A stretch of 64,000 nt of DNA from Annona cherimola (taxonomy: Eukaryota; Streptophyta; Magnoliopsida; Magnoliales; Annonaceae). Numbering within the stretch: position 1 is the stretch's first letter; each line of letters starts with the position of its first letter. Shown here in pieces: positions 35,833 to 47,005 of this stretch. The DNA is taken from NCBI GenBank assembly GCA_030490835.1, contig CM059972.1, forward strand, positions 31,351,452-31,415,451. Reading direction: 5' to 3'. A program made the translations under genes and the position numbers. The notes beneath the pieces were generated by a model. The model saw nothing but the letters and a program-made list of their open reading frames with translations, did no database searches and was not told the DNA's origin.

Positions 35833-35886
35833 GGATTCAATATCATATACATTTCCTCGCCGAGAGGTTCCTCTGACATCACCGTA

Positions 35887-36717
35887 CTAAGAATCATAAA
35901 GAGCTAAGTCATCGAGGAGTTTGAGAGCCTCCTCGTCAGTGAGTCGCATGAATCGGCCACCGGCAGCTGAGTTGACGGCGCTTCGGCTAGGTCGATCGAG
36001 TCCATTGAAAAAGTTTTCAATAATATTTCCTTGCGAGATACCATGATGAGGGCACTTGCGTTGCAGATCTTTCATTCTCTCCCATGCATCATACAAGATT
36101 TCGTCATCTTTTTGGACGAACTGATTGATTTCGTCTCTGATTTTCCTTATTTTATTTGGTGGAAAGAATTTTTCCAGGAATGCGGTAGAGAGTTCATCCC
36201 ATGTATTGAATGTGTTGGGCGGCATGGAATAAAACCATTCGCTTGCCTTGTCTCGAAGAGAAAATGGGAAAAGCTGTAGACGAATTACCTTGCGTGGAAT
36301 ATTTTGCACCCTGATTGTGTTGCATAATTGTAGGAATTTTGTGATGTGTACAGTTGGATTTTCAGAGGGAAGTCCTACAAATTGGTCTTGTTGAACCATC
36401 CGGATGAGACCGGGATTTAGTTCAAAATTTCTTCCATCAATTTCTAGTTCAACAATGTATGATCGAAATCCACGAGGGTTTGGGCGGTTACGATCACTTA
36501 GAGTCAACTTTCTGGGAGGAGCGTTGTTCTCAGCCTGGACTTCCTCCTGCTCTTGATGTGGCGGGTTTGGATCATTGCGTTCCTCCATAGTGTCTTGAGA
36601 AGATTGCTGCTGCTTATAGTCACGAATTCTTCTCCTAAAAGAACGTTCAATCTCAAGGTTAGCAACAAAGAGTTTTTCAGCTAGTTGTTTTGCAAAGTTT
36701 CTCGTATGTGGGTGCAT
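35887..36717 (-). pseudogene. gag, N-terminal part, ended by an in-frame TAG
   Basis: A 276-codon frame with the retrotransposon gag core (about residues 158-240, around ASEWFYSMPP and LEKFF). It forms the capsid of the cytoplasmic particle. The frame stops at TAG (35887-35889) and resumes in the same frame directly after it, so one substitution separates it from the rest of gag. The affected codon could derive from CAG by C-to-T change in a methylatable CHG context; that is inference. Functional readthrough is an alternative but is not supported by any visible signal. Confidence 0.88.
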
Positions 36718-36812
36718 ACAAAGATCAACCAGCTAATTTAGAGCAATAATAATATAAAAAAATTAAAAATAAAGAAAGTATCTAAAAATAAAATTTAAAG
36801 TAACGCCGAATT

Positions 36813-36829
36813 CCCCGGCAACGGCGCCA
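36813..36829 (-). promoter_or_regulatory. Primer binding site for tRNA-Asp
   Basis: Minus strand TGGCGCCGTTGCCGGGG is the complement of the 3' end of plant tRNA-Asp including CCA. It lies 7 nt inside the 5' LTR, the normal place for the minus-strand DNA primer. Confidence 0.92.
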
Positions 36830-36836
36830 AAATACT

Positions 36837-38501
36837 TGTTCGCAATCTTACCGCAAGTGCACGGGTCGTAGATTGTAGTATATATAAATTATCGTTCCAC
36901 AGGGAATTTAGGACTGTAAATTTTGCTTTTAAATACTTTCGTGTTGATTATGGAGAGAATATTGCAAATAAAATAGATAAGTGGAAGCAAATTTAGGAAA
37001 AGAAATTAATGAAATGGGAAGAGAAAATTGCAAATTTTAATGAGAAGAGAAAAATAAGAGTGCGGGTATCTAGGGTCTAGGGTTTCACATACGTATTTCG
37101 CAACGGGTAGTGGTATAATTATTTAATTTAGACATTGTTTGTTAAAGGGGAACAAACCCTATTTTATCCTTGCACCTTCTTTCGAAATCTACAAGGCGTA
37201 TCCTAATTTTCTTAATCACCTATTCTCATGGAATTAAGTTAATTAGAATCCATTAAGATCTGTGGTTTGTTCATGGAATTTCCTCAAGATTATCATGCCT
37301 ATTTTCATGGTTTTAGATTTTCAGGTTTAATATCTTGACTATCGTATATTAGGTTTCTACCTCTCGGTTCCATCACCTAATATATGGGATCATGCAAAGG
37401 TACGGGCCCATGTACAAAGTAAGCTTAAAAATCACAAGATATTAAATTAACAAAAATATCCATCATAAATAATTTAAAAATCCAAACCACATTGCATTAT
37501 ACGCATGCTACGTCCTAAACCCCAGATTTTAAGGTTTAGCCAAGCATGTTCAAGTTTAAAATAAAATTAACATTACAATCCATCTTAAACAAGATAACAA
37601 AAATTAAACAGAGAAAAGATAGAAAAGCTTATTGGATTGAAGCTCCAATGGTGTGTTGGTTGTTCCACGCAATTCGCCGGTCTGTCTTTTGCAAGTGCTC
37701 TCCACCTTGCTTTCACTCTACTCTTCTTCTAAAATTCTTGCTAAAAATATTTTGCAGTGGTGTCCTTGCAGGGATTTTCTTGTTGATTGCTTCTCGAAAT
37801 TTCTACTGCCCCCTAATGTTGTGTGTGCCTCCTCCTTTTATAGATTTTCATGTGGGACCCACGTGTTGAATGCATTGTTGCATTCTCACGTGAATTGCAG
37901 CTGCTTCATTTTGCAATTGTTGAAGTAGATTGGACGTGAACAGCAGCTTCTCTTGGGGTCCATAAATGGCAGCTGCTGGTTCATGTGATTGGTCATTTAA
38001 AAATTGGTTGAATATGCATATACTCCATTTCACGTTGAATGCTATGGTGGGGTCCATTTGCATTTGAATATGCTGCCCATTAAATCAATTCACGTGAGAT
38101 TCTGCATTGCTTGAATGCTGCTCACGTTGAATACATGTCATGCATTGAGTTGCTGGAATGGGCAGCAATCTGGTGGGCCACATATTTAATGATCTGCATA
38201 TTGGCGCCGGGTGGATGGCTTAATTGCTAATGATGGATGACTTGGATTTTTGCATGTGGGATCAACTTGGTAAAACCTGTTTTTCCCTGCATTAAATCAT
38301 TAATCATTAGTGATTTTACCTATGGCAATAAATAAAATGTAATTTCAAGCCAAAAGAATATAGAAGTTGTTTACATTGCTTGAAATTAATATTTAATTGC
38401 AAAATCATATTTAAAACTAAATTTCATATAAATTTCAATTAATTACCCACTAATTTGGTATAAAATGTTTATAAAATATAATATCAGTTTTTCACTTATC
38501 A
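36837..38501 (-). repeat. 5' LTR of the Ty3/gypsy element
   Basis: 1665-bp partner of the LTR at 28116-29780. Being upstream on the minus strand, it would drive transcription. Confidence 0.97.
37836..37843 (-). promoter_or_regulatory. TATA box in the 5' LTR
   Basis: CTATAAAA followed by GGAGGAGG on the minus strand is a strong TATA match. Transcription would begin some 25-35 bp downstream, near 37805. The same site is present in the other LTR. Confidence 0.65.
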
Positions 38502-38563
38502 GCAACCCATGGTGTAGTAGGCCAACTTATTATGGAATTCAAGGATATAACCTTAGAATTAAT

Positions 38564-39265
38564 CAAAGTTGTGAAAACTAGATTGGATCGGCCGGTCGAA
38601 CCTAGTCAACTGTAAACTGGTCATCCTGCCGGTCCGATCTAGCAAAGTTTCCAGTTGGGATAATCTACTCGGTGGAAACTAGTTAAATTGGCCAACTAGT
38701 GATTTGATTACCTTTTTGATCAATCGGTTAAATCGAGTCTTCGAAAACTACTGTCACTGGGTCTAGGGACTCTTCTGAAACTATTGTTGTCACATCTAAA
38801 AACCCATTATTGGAAGAGAGAAAATAGGAAGATGAAAGGAAAGATAACATCGAAAAAATGAGAGAATAAATGGTTGGGTACTGACATGCAAGACTAAAGG
38901 GAGGGAAAAAGACAAAAAAAGAATACTGACATATCAAATAAGCAAGGAAAGAAACTTGCAAGGAGGGAGGTAATCGAAGGTTTTCAATTTTTTTTCAAGC
39001 ACATTTGCTATGTGCATTGGTTTTGGCTTTGTCAAATATTTGATAACTGCGTTATATTTAATATTTTATTTTTATTTTTATTTTTTACTTTACTTTTTCT
39101 AAAGTATATATTTTATATAAAATTATAAAACATATATTACATCTTATGTAAAATTATAAGTTGCCAATAAACTAGTTTGATCCGATTTTTACAAATGGTA
39201 GAACCGGTTGAACTAAAACCAATCTCACGACTGGTTCGTTAACCAGTTCGACTTTTACAATATCG
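38564..39265. mobile_element. Non-autonomous hAT-like element, 702 bp
   Basis: An 8-bp direct repeat GAATTAAT borders it (38556-38563, 39266-39273). The ends are inverted: CAAAGTTGTGAAAACTAG and, from the right, CGATATTGTAAAAGTCG. The subterminal parts are rich in CCGGTC / GGTTCAAC motifs. It is non-coding and lies 62 bp from the LTR element. Confidence 0.7.
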
Positions 39266-39273
39266 GAATTAAT

Positions 39274-39948
39274 TGGTTGATTAAAATGTAGTATAAGGAT
39301 GTCGATGTGAAGAGTGAATATTTAGTGTTCATCAACTTCCTAGCAGGAAATGAGGAATAGTGATAAAGGAACTAAAGAGATGCATCAAATTTGAAAAAAT
39401 CACCTTTAATATACTTTAAAGTGAAAATAATGCAACCTACTTTTTGGCTGAGTTTGCCATTTTGGATGCAAGGTGCAATCATATTCAGTAGAAGAGACCA
39501 TTTGATTGCTTAGTAGAGCCCTTATGCAAGGATTGTCATTATTTACTTCACTAATATATGAAAAATAGGTTTTTTTAATCAAAAACAATATTAACTAAGA
39601 AGTTAAATATAAGTTATCACCATTCCAAGAGAAACCATCATTATTAAATCAATCTTGCTCAACTACGTCAGTTTAATTGCTAAATTTTGTCCTCCTAATT
39701 AACTCGTTTGCTTTTAAACTAATTTTATCTAAATTTTTTTCATAAACAACTGTTTCACATTCTTTACAAACTACCAAACATAGATATTTTATAATTTCTT
39801 ATGATTTATTTTATGTTTTAGAATATATTTCTTTTATATTTTAGATATGAGATGTATTGAAGAATAATTAAGTAATGAATAATGAAATGAGAGATTTTTT
39901 TCATTTATTCTTTGGATGTAGTTCTTGATTTTTGACGAGATTAAACAT
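39274..39948. other. AT-rich spacer, nothing recognised
   Basis: No open frame or repeat boundary that can be supported. Confidence 0.45.
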
Positions 39949-39957
39949 ATTTTAACC

Positions 39958-40533
39958 AAGTTGTGATCTTGTCAAACCGGTCTGAAATCTGGTAATTTCA
40001 TACCGGTCCAAAAATGCTTTTTTTAAATTTTTTTTTTTTTATAAACATGTTAATTAGTTATATTAAAATGACTCAAGTACCCTTGTATTTAAAAATAAAA
40101 AATAAATATATACACATATCCAAAAATAGTAAAAATTGGTTTATAGATTTAGTGTGTGTTTGTTCGAGGTGAAAAAAATATCAACTGAAACTTTTCAATC
40201 CAAAATTTTTCACTCTTCATAACTACTCTATTTTTTAATTATTTTTTTCACATTTTCCTATATAAATTATTGTACTTTTCAATCATTTATACATAACTAC
40301 CTATACAAATAATCTATCTATTTTAACTTTATTCTCTATATTCTTCATCATTACCCCTATTATATCGTATCATTTTCTATCTATTTAACAACTTTTATCC
40401 TAAAAAATTTTCATCAAAAGTTTTACCCCCAACCAAAAACACCATTAATATAATTAGATTAACGTTTTTATAAAAAAAGTTTGAAAAAATATTAAAAAAA
40501 TATTTTCGGACCTGTCGGAAATGATCAAACAGC
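39958..40533. mobile_element. Mutator-like fold-back element interrupted by a Tourist-like MITE
   Basis: A 9-bp direct repeat ATTTTAACC borders it (39949-39957, 40534-40542). The arms carry ACCGGTCTGAAAT-type tips and the same core as the element at 50084-50500 (AACATGTTAATTAGTTATATT, AAAATAGTAAAAATTGGTTTATAGATT). A MITE sits at the loop side of one arm (40152-40444). Confidence 0.75.
40152..40444 (-). mobile_element. Tourist-like MITE copy 9, nested in a fold-back element
   Basis: About 293 bp in the pyrimidine-rich orientation, with TTA on both sides (40149-40151, 40445-40447). Removing it joins ATAGATTTA to ATATAATTAGATTAAC as in the related intact element. Confidence 0.8.
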
Positions 40534-40589
40534 ATTTTAACCAGACAAGCTCAAAATGACCAACAGATAGGATGAGTAGGTCGATCTAG

Positions 40590-41540
40590 TCCATCAACTG
40601 AAATTTACGGCGGTTAAATGGACTGTAGATAATAAGGATATTTGATGATAATAACATTGGTTGCCGAATTCTTTAGGTGTCATTTTTCTGATATGACACG
40701 GCAACAACAAGCTCCGCAAATGGATGGACATGATGCGATGAGATTGGCTATGAGATTTCACAGATTCGTGGCTAAGGCAGCCAGGATTTTCAACGATGGG
40801 CACTCCTGAGCCTTTTTCAGTTTTCCATTCATGTATTAACTTCGGAGATAATGGAGGGGCGTTTCAACTTTCAACTTGCAAAATGGGCTTCGTTTCTTTG
40901 AAAAATTACAAATTATTAGTACATAAATATGAAAAGATAAATTAACTATGCGTTTTAAATATCGGCCGTTAATTTTCGTTATATTCCGTCAATTAATGGG
41001 TCGATTTTGAAGCGTTTATCGACTAAAAATATCTATTTTTTAAATATCCAAAATATAGGAGTTAATTTGCAACAAAATTATAGGATCTGTGTTGTAAAAA
41101 ATTACATATGTGGTAACAATGCAGTGGGAAATTAGATTGAAATCGACAAGACACAGGGATTTCGTTTCGATTTGGTACCGGATCCTCGGCAACATCTCCG
41201 TTGCGTGACCCAAACCATGCGAAAGCGGTGGGGTTTGAAAGTCAACAGCGTCGGCGTGGCGTTGCGAATGCTTCTAGCTTCAGCATCAGTACTGATCTCA
41301 TCTCTATCCATTCTACGGCAGGAGTAGGGCCATCTGTTCTCCAATGAGTCAAAAATATTAGCAGTAAAGTTTTTCCATCCACCCAAGGAGGCATTCAGTG
41401 GCATCTGCGTTGGGTAACTGGGAAAAAAAATGGGGTAAAAGAACGCTGATGGAAAATTTTTCAGAATAGATGGGCAATAAAGTGATCGAATACGGGTAGT
41501 AATTGCCAACTGGGGGTATTTCCTTGGGATTCTGATCTTA
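40590..41540. other. GC-richer island with short open frames, no recognised gene
   Basis: Base composition rises relative to its surroundings. Two short plus-strand frames look codon-like: 40694-40809 (begins MTRQQQAPQMDGHD) and 41209-41331 (begins QTMRKRWGLKVN). A 144-codon minus frame (41132-41566) covers the second. None resembles a family I know. It may be a gene fragment or a short-lived gene. Confidence 0.25.
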
Positions 41541-41918
41541 TGCTGACGGGAGCATGCAGCATACACCTGTTTTTTTTTAAAAAAATTTCATAAACTTGTT
41601 AGCCCAAATATATTTAATCCGTGTATAAATTTTTACTATTTTTAGAATATTTTAGATTTTTATTTTTTATTTTTGAAAAGTAGTAGCATTTTAGGTAATT
41701 TTAAATTACTAAAATGTCACTGATTTTCAAAAATAAAAAATAAATATCTAAAAATCTCAAAGAATGGTAAAAATTGATACATACGTTAAATACACTTTGG
41801 CTAAAAATTGATACATACGTTAGATACGCAAATGGTAAAAAAATTTCAAAAATAAAAATAAAAATAGGTGTATGCGTCTGGGAGCATACAGTGCTGCATG
41901 CTCCCGGGCGCATGCAAC
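41541..41918. mobile_element. Fold-back element with GGGAGCATGC tips
   Basis: Tips GACGGGAGCATGCAGCATACACCTG and its near complement around 41860-41905. The inner arms carry the window-wide core (CATAAACTTGTTAG ... TTTTTACTATTTTTAG) around the hairpin centre AGGTAATTTTAAATTACTAAAAT. A short direct duplication (GCTAAAAATTGATACATACGTTA, two copies) lies in the right arm. Confidence 0.65.
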
Positions 41919-42414
41919 TGAGGTCCATTTCCTTGTTGGTCATGATGGATGGCTGGTAATGATGAGATCCGGGGTTTCAAGATTCTTTTTAATTCTATGG
42001 GTCCTTGTAAAATTTTACTGAGAGTTATAAAATGGCTAGTTTAGTAACATATGGTATCACAGCACATAAAATACCAATAAAAAATACAAGTGGTGATTAA
42101 GAGGAAAGTAAGTAAAATGAAAATAGATAATAGTGGTGAGACAAGATACTCAACAAATGATTGTAAAGTAGAGTATTTGTATGAACAAATCTTAAAATTT
42201 CTTTGTTGTAGTTTGTGTGTGATTGGCTGGGGGGGGGGGGTAAAAAAAAATTTCTTACTTTTTATGTGCTTTTACATATAATTTCTTTATTTGATAATTA
42301 TTTTTCATACCTTTCAATAACTATCTTATTTATTGTACCTTTATTTACTTTACTACTAATCATTATCTCTGTTATATTGCAACATTATCATGTCCATTTT
42401 AAATTTTTTTACAT
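41919..42414. other. AT-rich spacer with a G10 run
   Basis: A run of ten or more G at 42230-42240 is notable. Nothing else is recognised. Confidence 0.4.
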
Positions 42415-42707
42415 AGGGATCTATTTATTTAGGCATAAGATTTTTCGACAAAAATTTTTCAATCTAAAATTTTTTGCTCTTCACAATTATTTTATTTTTA
42501 AATCCTTTCTTCGTATTGTGCTACATAATTACTTTACTTTTCAATTATTTTTACACAACTATCTGTACAACCAACCTATCTATTTTAATTTTATTCTTTT
42601 ACTCATCATCATTATCCGTATCATATCATATTATATTATATTCTCCAATTTTAAAAATTTTTACTCAAAATATTTTTCATTAAAATTTTTTATTACTTTC
42701 AATACAC
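42415..42707 (-). mobile_element. Tourist-like MITE copy 10 (degraded ends)
   Basis: The interior matches the family in the pyrimidine-rich orientation (TTTTTCAATCTAAAATTTTTTGCTC, CAACCAACCTATCTATTTTAATTTTATTC). Terminal motifs have decayed. Confidence 0.65.
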
Positions 42708-44279
42708 AGTAAATTTTTTCCACTCTCTTCTCTTCTCAAACACTGGTCGAGACCATTATTTTTCACAGCCACGTGGGCAAGAGAGAGATACCTTGGGCAT
42801 ACATAGGACGCTGCTCGTCTCTATCATTATTATTCTCCATGTTTATAAGTATTCTCGCTGTTGCAATCACTGGGACATTGAATACTTATCCTGAGTTTTT
42901 ATTTTAAAATATATTTTTTAAATCTAAACTATTTATCATATTTAAGACCCTTTGTTTTATAATGCTACTAAAATAATTTTCGTTAGAAACAAATATGTTT
43001 TTGTCTCAGCTAATTTTTTGGACTGTTATGATTGGTGGGGGACTCCACCCCAGGCCATTGTAGCAAACATTTGTACAGATAATTTTTTGGCAATGCAAAT
43101 TGCGGATCCCCCTATCCCTCCTCCTATCAATGCTGACAGGGCGGCGGGAGAGGAAGTGATACCTTTTCATCAAAAAAAGGGTGAATATAACTATTAAATT
43201 TTTTTTAAAATGCATAGTGTAGAATATTATTTAAAAGTTTGAAATACATGGAATTTTTAGAGTTATAAACAATTGGGCAGGAACAAATATGATAAATTAT
43301 CTAAATTTAAAAATATATTTTAAACAGATTTTGTATAATTTTGATGAAATTGCAGTTACATCACAAGTTTTCAAAAATTTGGGTGGGTTTGACTTTTGTT
43401 GTTCGGGCATCACTTCTGTCGAGGGATCGTTGATCGTAGTTAAAATTTTTCGAAAAGACAAAAATACCCTTGCAAAATTGGTGCAATTTACAATATAATG
43501 CTGGTGTGCTGCTAGAGCACCATACCACAACTCATCCTCTCCCTCGACAGCTCTCCGTGGCTGCTGGTCGACCGAGGAGCACTGGTAGAGGAAATGGTAG
43601 ATCTGATCTGACAAACGGCGCCAATGAAAATGTTGGATCTTATCTTTTTCTCAGCGACCCATTTTCTCTGATTTTGCGTAATTGAATCTGATAAATCGAG
43701 CTGATAATGGTAGATCTAAGAACCGTTTGTACTGAAAAATGAAAACGATTACCAATCTGTTGATGGAAAAGATCATTTAAACTATGCTGAATTCGGTTGT
43801 TGTCGTCCTGCTGGAGACGTCGAAGATGAGAGTGAAATTTTTTCGCAGGGTTCTATCCTCTCTTCTTGTTTTTTCTATTCGTCTTCTTTTCCCTGCTTAC
43901 GTTCCTCTTCTCCTTCCTCATTCTTCTTCTCCACCGATTTTTGCTATCAAATTACAACCCGCACTATTAAACAACCTTGGTTCTACCGGAGCACGAGCAG
44001 GCGATACAACGACATGCGGGATTTTGATTTGTTATGATAGGTTTCCCACAATGGGTAACCTGCATTTTGCAAATACAGGAATCGGATATTAGATCAATCA
44101 GCTGCCTGTAGAAGTTTGTCGTCCCTTCCATGGTGAGGGGCTTGCCCGAGGGGTTGGGGTCGCCTTCTTTTCCATTAAAGGATAACGGAATTTCATGCCC
44201 AAGGAGGATGAGTTGATGAAGAAGAAGGGGTTGTGGGGTTTTTTGGCTGGGTGCTGCAAAAGTTGCTATAAGATTTTAA
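42708..44279. other. Mixed spacer with a GC-richer island, no recognised gene
   Basis: About 43480-44260 is less AT-rich and includes a 102-codon plus frame (43784-44092) with a hydrophobic, Leu/Ser/Pro-rich N-terminal half. I recognise no domain. The island could be a gene or transposon fragment. Confidence 0.25.
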
Positions 44280-44549
44280 GGTGTGTGTGTGTGGGTGGGT
44301 GGGGGTAGGTAAAATTTCTGATGAAAAATTTTGAAGAATAAAAGTTATCAAATAATGTGGTTAACGATGAGTAATAAAGATAATAAAGTTAAAATAAATA
44401 GATTAGTTGTGTGGGTAATTGTGTAGAAATGATTGAAAAGTAGGGGAGTTGTATAAAAAACAGTAAAAAAAATAATTAAAAATATATGATAGTTATGGAG
44501 AATGAAAAATTTTAAATTAAAAAGTTTTTAACCATTACCAAACAAACCC
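44280..44549 (+). mobile_element. Tourist-like MITE copy 11
   Basis: 270 bp with TAA on both sides (44277-44279, 44550-44552). The left tip has expanded into a (GT)n/(GGGT)n microsatellite (44281-44311). Confidence 0.78.
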
Positions 44550-44594
44550 TAAAGCTTATTTTTGCAGACAAATGGTCTTAGCTTTCGGAGTAAA

Positions 44595-44815
44595 TGGTTC
44601 GATTAGTTGACATTAAAAAAAAAAATTACTTTCTTTCGTGCGCTTGTTTATTTATGTATATTTAACATGTAAATCAAATTTTACTATTTTTGAATATATA
44701 TATATTTTTTTGAAATTTTAATATCCAAAAATAGTAAAACTTGACATATATATTAAATACATTTAATTAAATATATGAAAAAAACTATACGAAAGTATTT
44801 TAAATGGTTTTTTGA
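44595..44815. mobile_element. Fold-back element sharing the window-wide core
   Basis: Arms with TTACTTTCTTTCGTGCGCTTGTTTATTTATGTATATTTAACATG and the complement GTAAAACTTGACATATATATTAAATACATTT ... ATACGAAAGTA. The centre is AT-only. Bounds are approximate. Confidence 0.55.
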
Positions 44816-45228
44816 GGTGGGCTGATAGAACTAATAGGTTCATTCCTCATTTTTAATTTTTTATTTTAAAATTTTAATTGTGTCAACAATCCCATGACGG
44901 AAGTGATACAGATGCAATTTTTTAAAAAAATTTGTGACAAAAGCATAATTCCATCAAAATTATTAGGTACAAATGTAAAAACTTCTATTTTTAAATTAAA
45001 ACCACGAGTAAACATAAAACCTCCATGCACAAGGTGAGCATTGAGTCGTTACCCTATATTACTCCTATACGACATAATGATTACATGTAACCATGTTTCT
45101 TATTTTCAAAATAGAAAATATCAAACAAATTTTTAAAACGATTGAAAATTTGATAGGGAGCAAAATCTAGATGAGACTCATGCTTTATAAAAAATAAAAA
45201 TAATTTTTAACTACCCATACATAGCCTT

Positions 45229-46433
45229 AGGGGTGCAAGTCGGTTCGGGTACCCCCGGGTAGGGGTGGAACCTACCCTTACCCATTTTTTAAAAATGTCT
45301 ACCCTACCCTATTTTAGACCGGGTCGGTCCGGAGGTTACCCTACCCAATTTTTTCATGTGCGGGTCGGTTCCGGTTCGGTTCCAAATCGGTTCCTAAAAA
45401 CGTCATGCATCCAACTTGGCTCCAAATACAGAAATACTATATTCTGAAAAAAAATTTCCAATGAAACAGAAATATCAACATATCAAGTTGGTTAATACAT
45501 TCAGTTTAAGTATTCTTGCATACAGTTTAAGTATTCTTTCTAATAATCATAAAATATGCAACAAAGACCCTAAAATCTGCTTTTAGTAACAGAGATAAAG
45601 GTTAATACATTCATTAATCATAGAAAAGGCTAAACCAGTGCGAATGACCCTAAATACTATCTAGGGTCAGATATCAAAGATTAACTATTCCATTTCAATT
45701 TCCAAGCACCTGCAGTGCAGAAGAATTAGAAAAGACAATGTTTTAAAGGCACAGCTCGACAGGCACATTTAAACTTTGAAGATTTATACAGCAAATTCTA
45801 TGCATTTAGGGCATTTAACAATTCAGTGTTAACAACTTGAAGCATGTACAATCAGTTAAAGGGCATTTATGTTAGATGTGCCACATTTCGGAGTTGACAG
45901 TTGATATGGACATTAGTGAATACCTATACCTCACATGATCATGCACTATGGTCCATTTCATATCAAAGCATAGAAAATTGTCTCCAATTACAAGGAGGAT
46001 GAAAAATGAATCCAAACTCATTAAAGAAAGAACAAGATACAGCAGACCTTAAGGCAAAATCCACATGCCTTCAATAGGTGGTACCACCAAGAGGTCCAAG
46101 ACCGCCAGATAAGAAAAACCCTTCAACAGGCCAACATCGTGGCCAGGTTGGAGAGTGGATGGTTGTTGTTTGAGTTACAATACAAAATTACAAATGTGGA
46201 TAGTTTGAATTCATGGCGGGGCCATAGTCTTAGTAATACTGTAATACACACATACATATTCTTGTGGGAAGATCTAATCTGGGCAAATCTCAAATGTGGA
46301 AATTGGAAATGAGAAGCAGAGGAGAGGGTCGGGGGGGGAGAGAGAGAGAGGGAGAGAGGGAGAGAGAAGCCCGGAAGGACCGAACCTGCGCTGGCGAGAA
46401 GAATGGTCGCAAACAGCCACGCACCGGCACCGG

Positions 46434-46479
<46 letters not shown>

Positions 46480-46995
46480 CCCGGAAGGACTGAACCTGCG
46501 CCGGCGAGAAGAACGGCCGCAAACAGCCACGCACCGGCACCGGCACCGACAGCAGTTCGGTGTATCGCAGTCTTCGCAGACGACGCAGGGGACCTGGGGA
46601 AGAAAGAGAAGAAAGGTTTTAGGTTTAGCCAGTTCGTCGCGACGGGAAATCGGGAGTTCTTCAGGCTTCAGCTGCCCACCGCTGCTGAGGAGCTGCAACC
46701 TTCTGCCGCCCGCCGCTGCCGATGAAGATTCAGGGATCACGATTCACGAACGGCGGAATGGGGAAGAATCAGGTATCGTCGACTCGTCGTATCGATTTAG
46801 GGATTTAGCTGCATTTATAATATATAATATATAATAATATAATATTAAATCCGGGTCGGTTCCGGGTACCCAGAACCGGAACCGACCCCTACCCGAAATT
46901 GACCGGGTAATTTACCCGAGGAACCGAACCGAACCTACCCGATTTTAGGGTACCCACGGGTCGACCCACGGGTACCCTACCCAAGTTGCACCCCT
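45229..46995. mobile_element. Large hAT-like element with captured GC-rich segment
   Basis: 1767 bp with inverted ends AGGGGTGCAAGTCGG and CCCAAGTTGCACCCCT and subterminal GGGTCGGTTCCGG / GGGTACCC repeats typical of plant hAT-type non-autonomous elements. ACATAGCCTT is repeated on both sides (45219-45228, 46996-47005), including the expected 8-bp duplication. The interior (about 46300-46790) is GC-rich, with (GA)n tracts and a 74-bp duplication. An ATG at 46758 is followed after five codons by a GT, like a first exon. No transposase frame was found. Confidence 0.7.
46366..46549. repeat. Direct duplication of 74 bp around a (GA)n microsatellite
   Basis: Copies at 46366-46439 and 46476-46549 (GAAGCCCGGAAGGAC ... 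CGGCACCGGCACCGA) are separated by (GA)n at 46438-46478. A second GA tract precedes the first copy (46338-46366). Copies differ at only a few sites. Confidence 0.9.
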
Positions 46996-47005
46996 ACATA
47001 GCCTT

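Larger units (their letters stand above)
28116..38501 (-). mobile_element. Complete Ty3/gypsy LTR retrotransposon, Tat/Athila-type
   Basis: A 10,386-bp element on the minus strand. LTRs of 1665 bp start TG and end CA, and the element is flanked by a perfect 5-bp target duplication GCAAC (28111-28115, 38502-38506). The order on the minus strand is 5' LTR, primer site for tRNA-Asp, gag, protease, RT, RNase H, integrase, non-coding stretch, polypurine tract, 3' LTR. RT before integrase defines Ty3/gypsy. The RT wording and the tRNA-Asp primer fit the Tat/Athila clade. No env-like frame is present. The LTRs differ at about 11 sites by eye (about 0.7 percent) with no length change, which implies recent insertion. 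The coding region nevertheless holds two stop codons and three frameshifts, so it cannot make its own proteins. Confidence 0.95.

Noticed and set aside
43784..44092. 102-codon plus-strand frame as a gene
   Set aside because: Hydrophobic but without a recognisable domain, conserved motif or supporting promoter; chance frame is as likely.
46123..46740. 205-codon minus-strand frame rich in Ser/Leu/Arg/Cys
   Set aside because: It is a translation of the (GA)n tracts and the 74-bp duplication inside a hAT-like element; low complexity and no domain.
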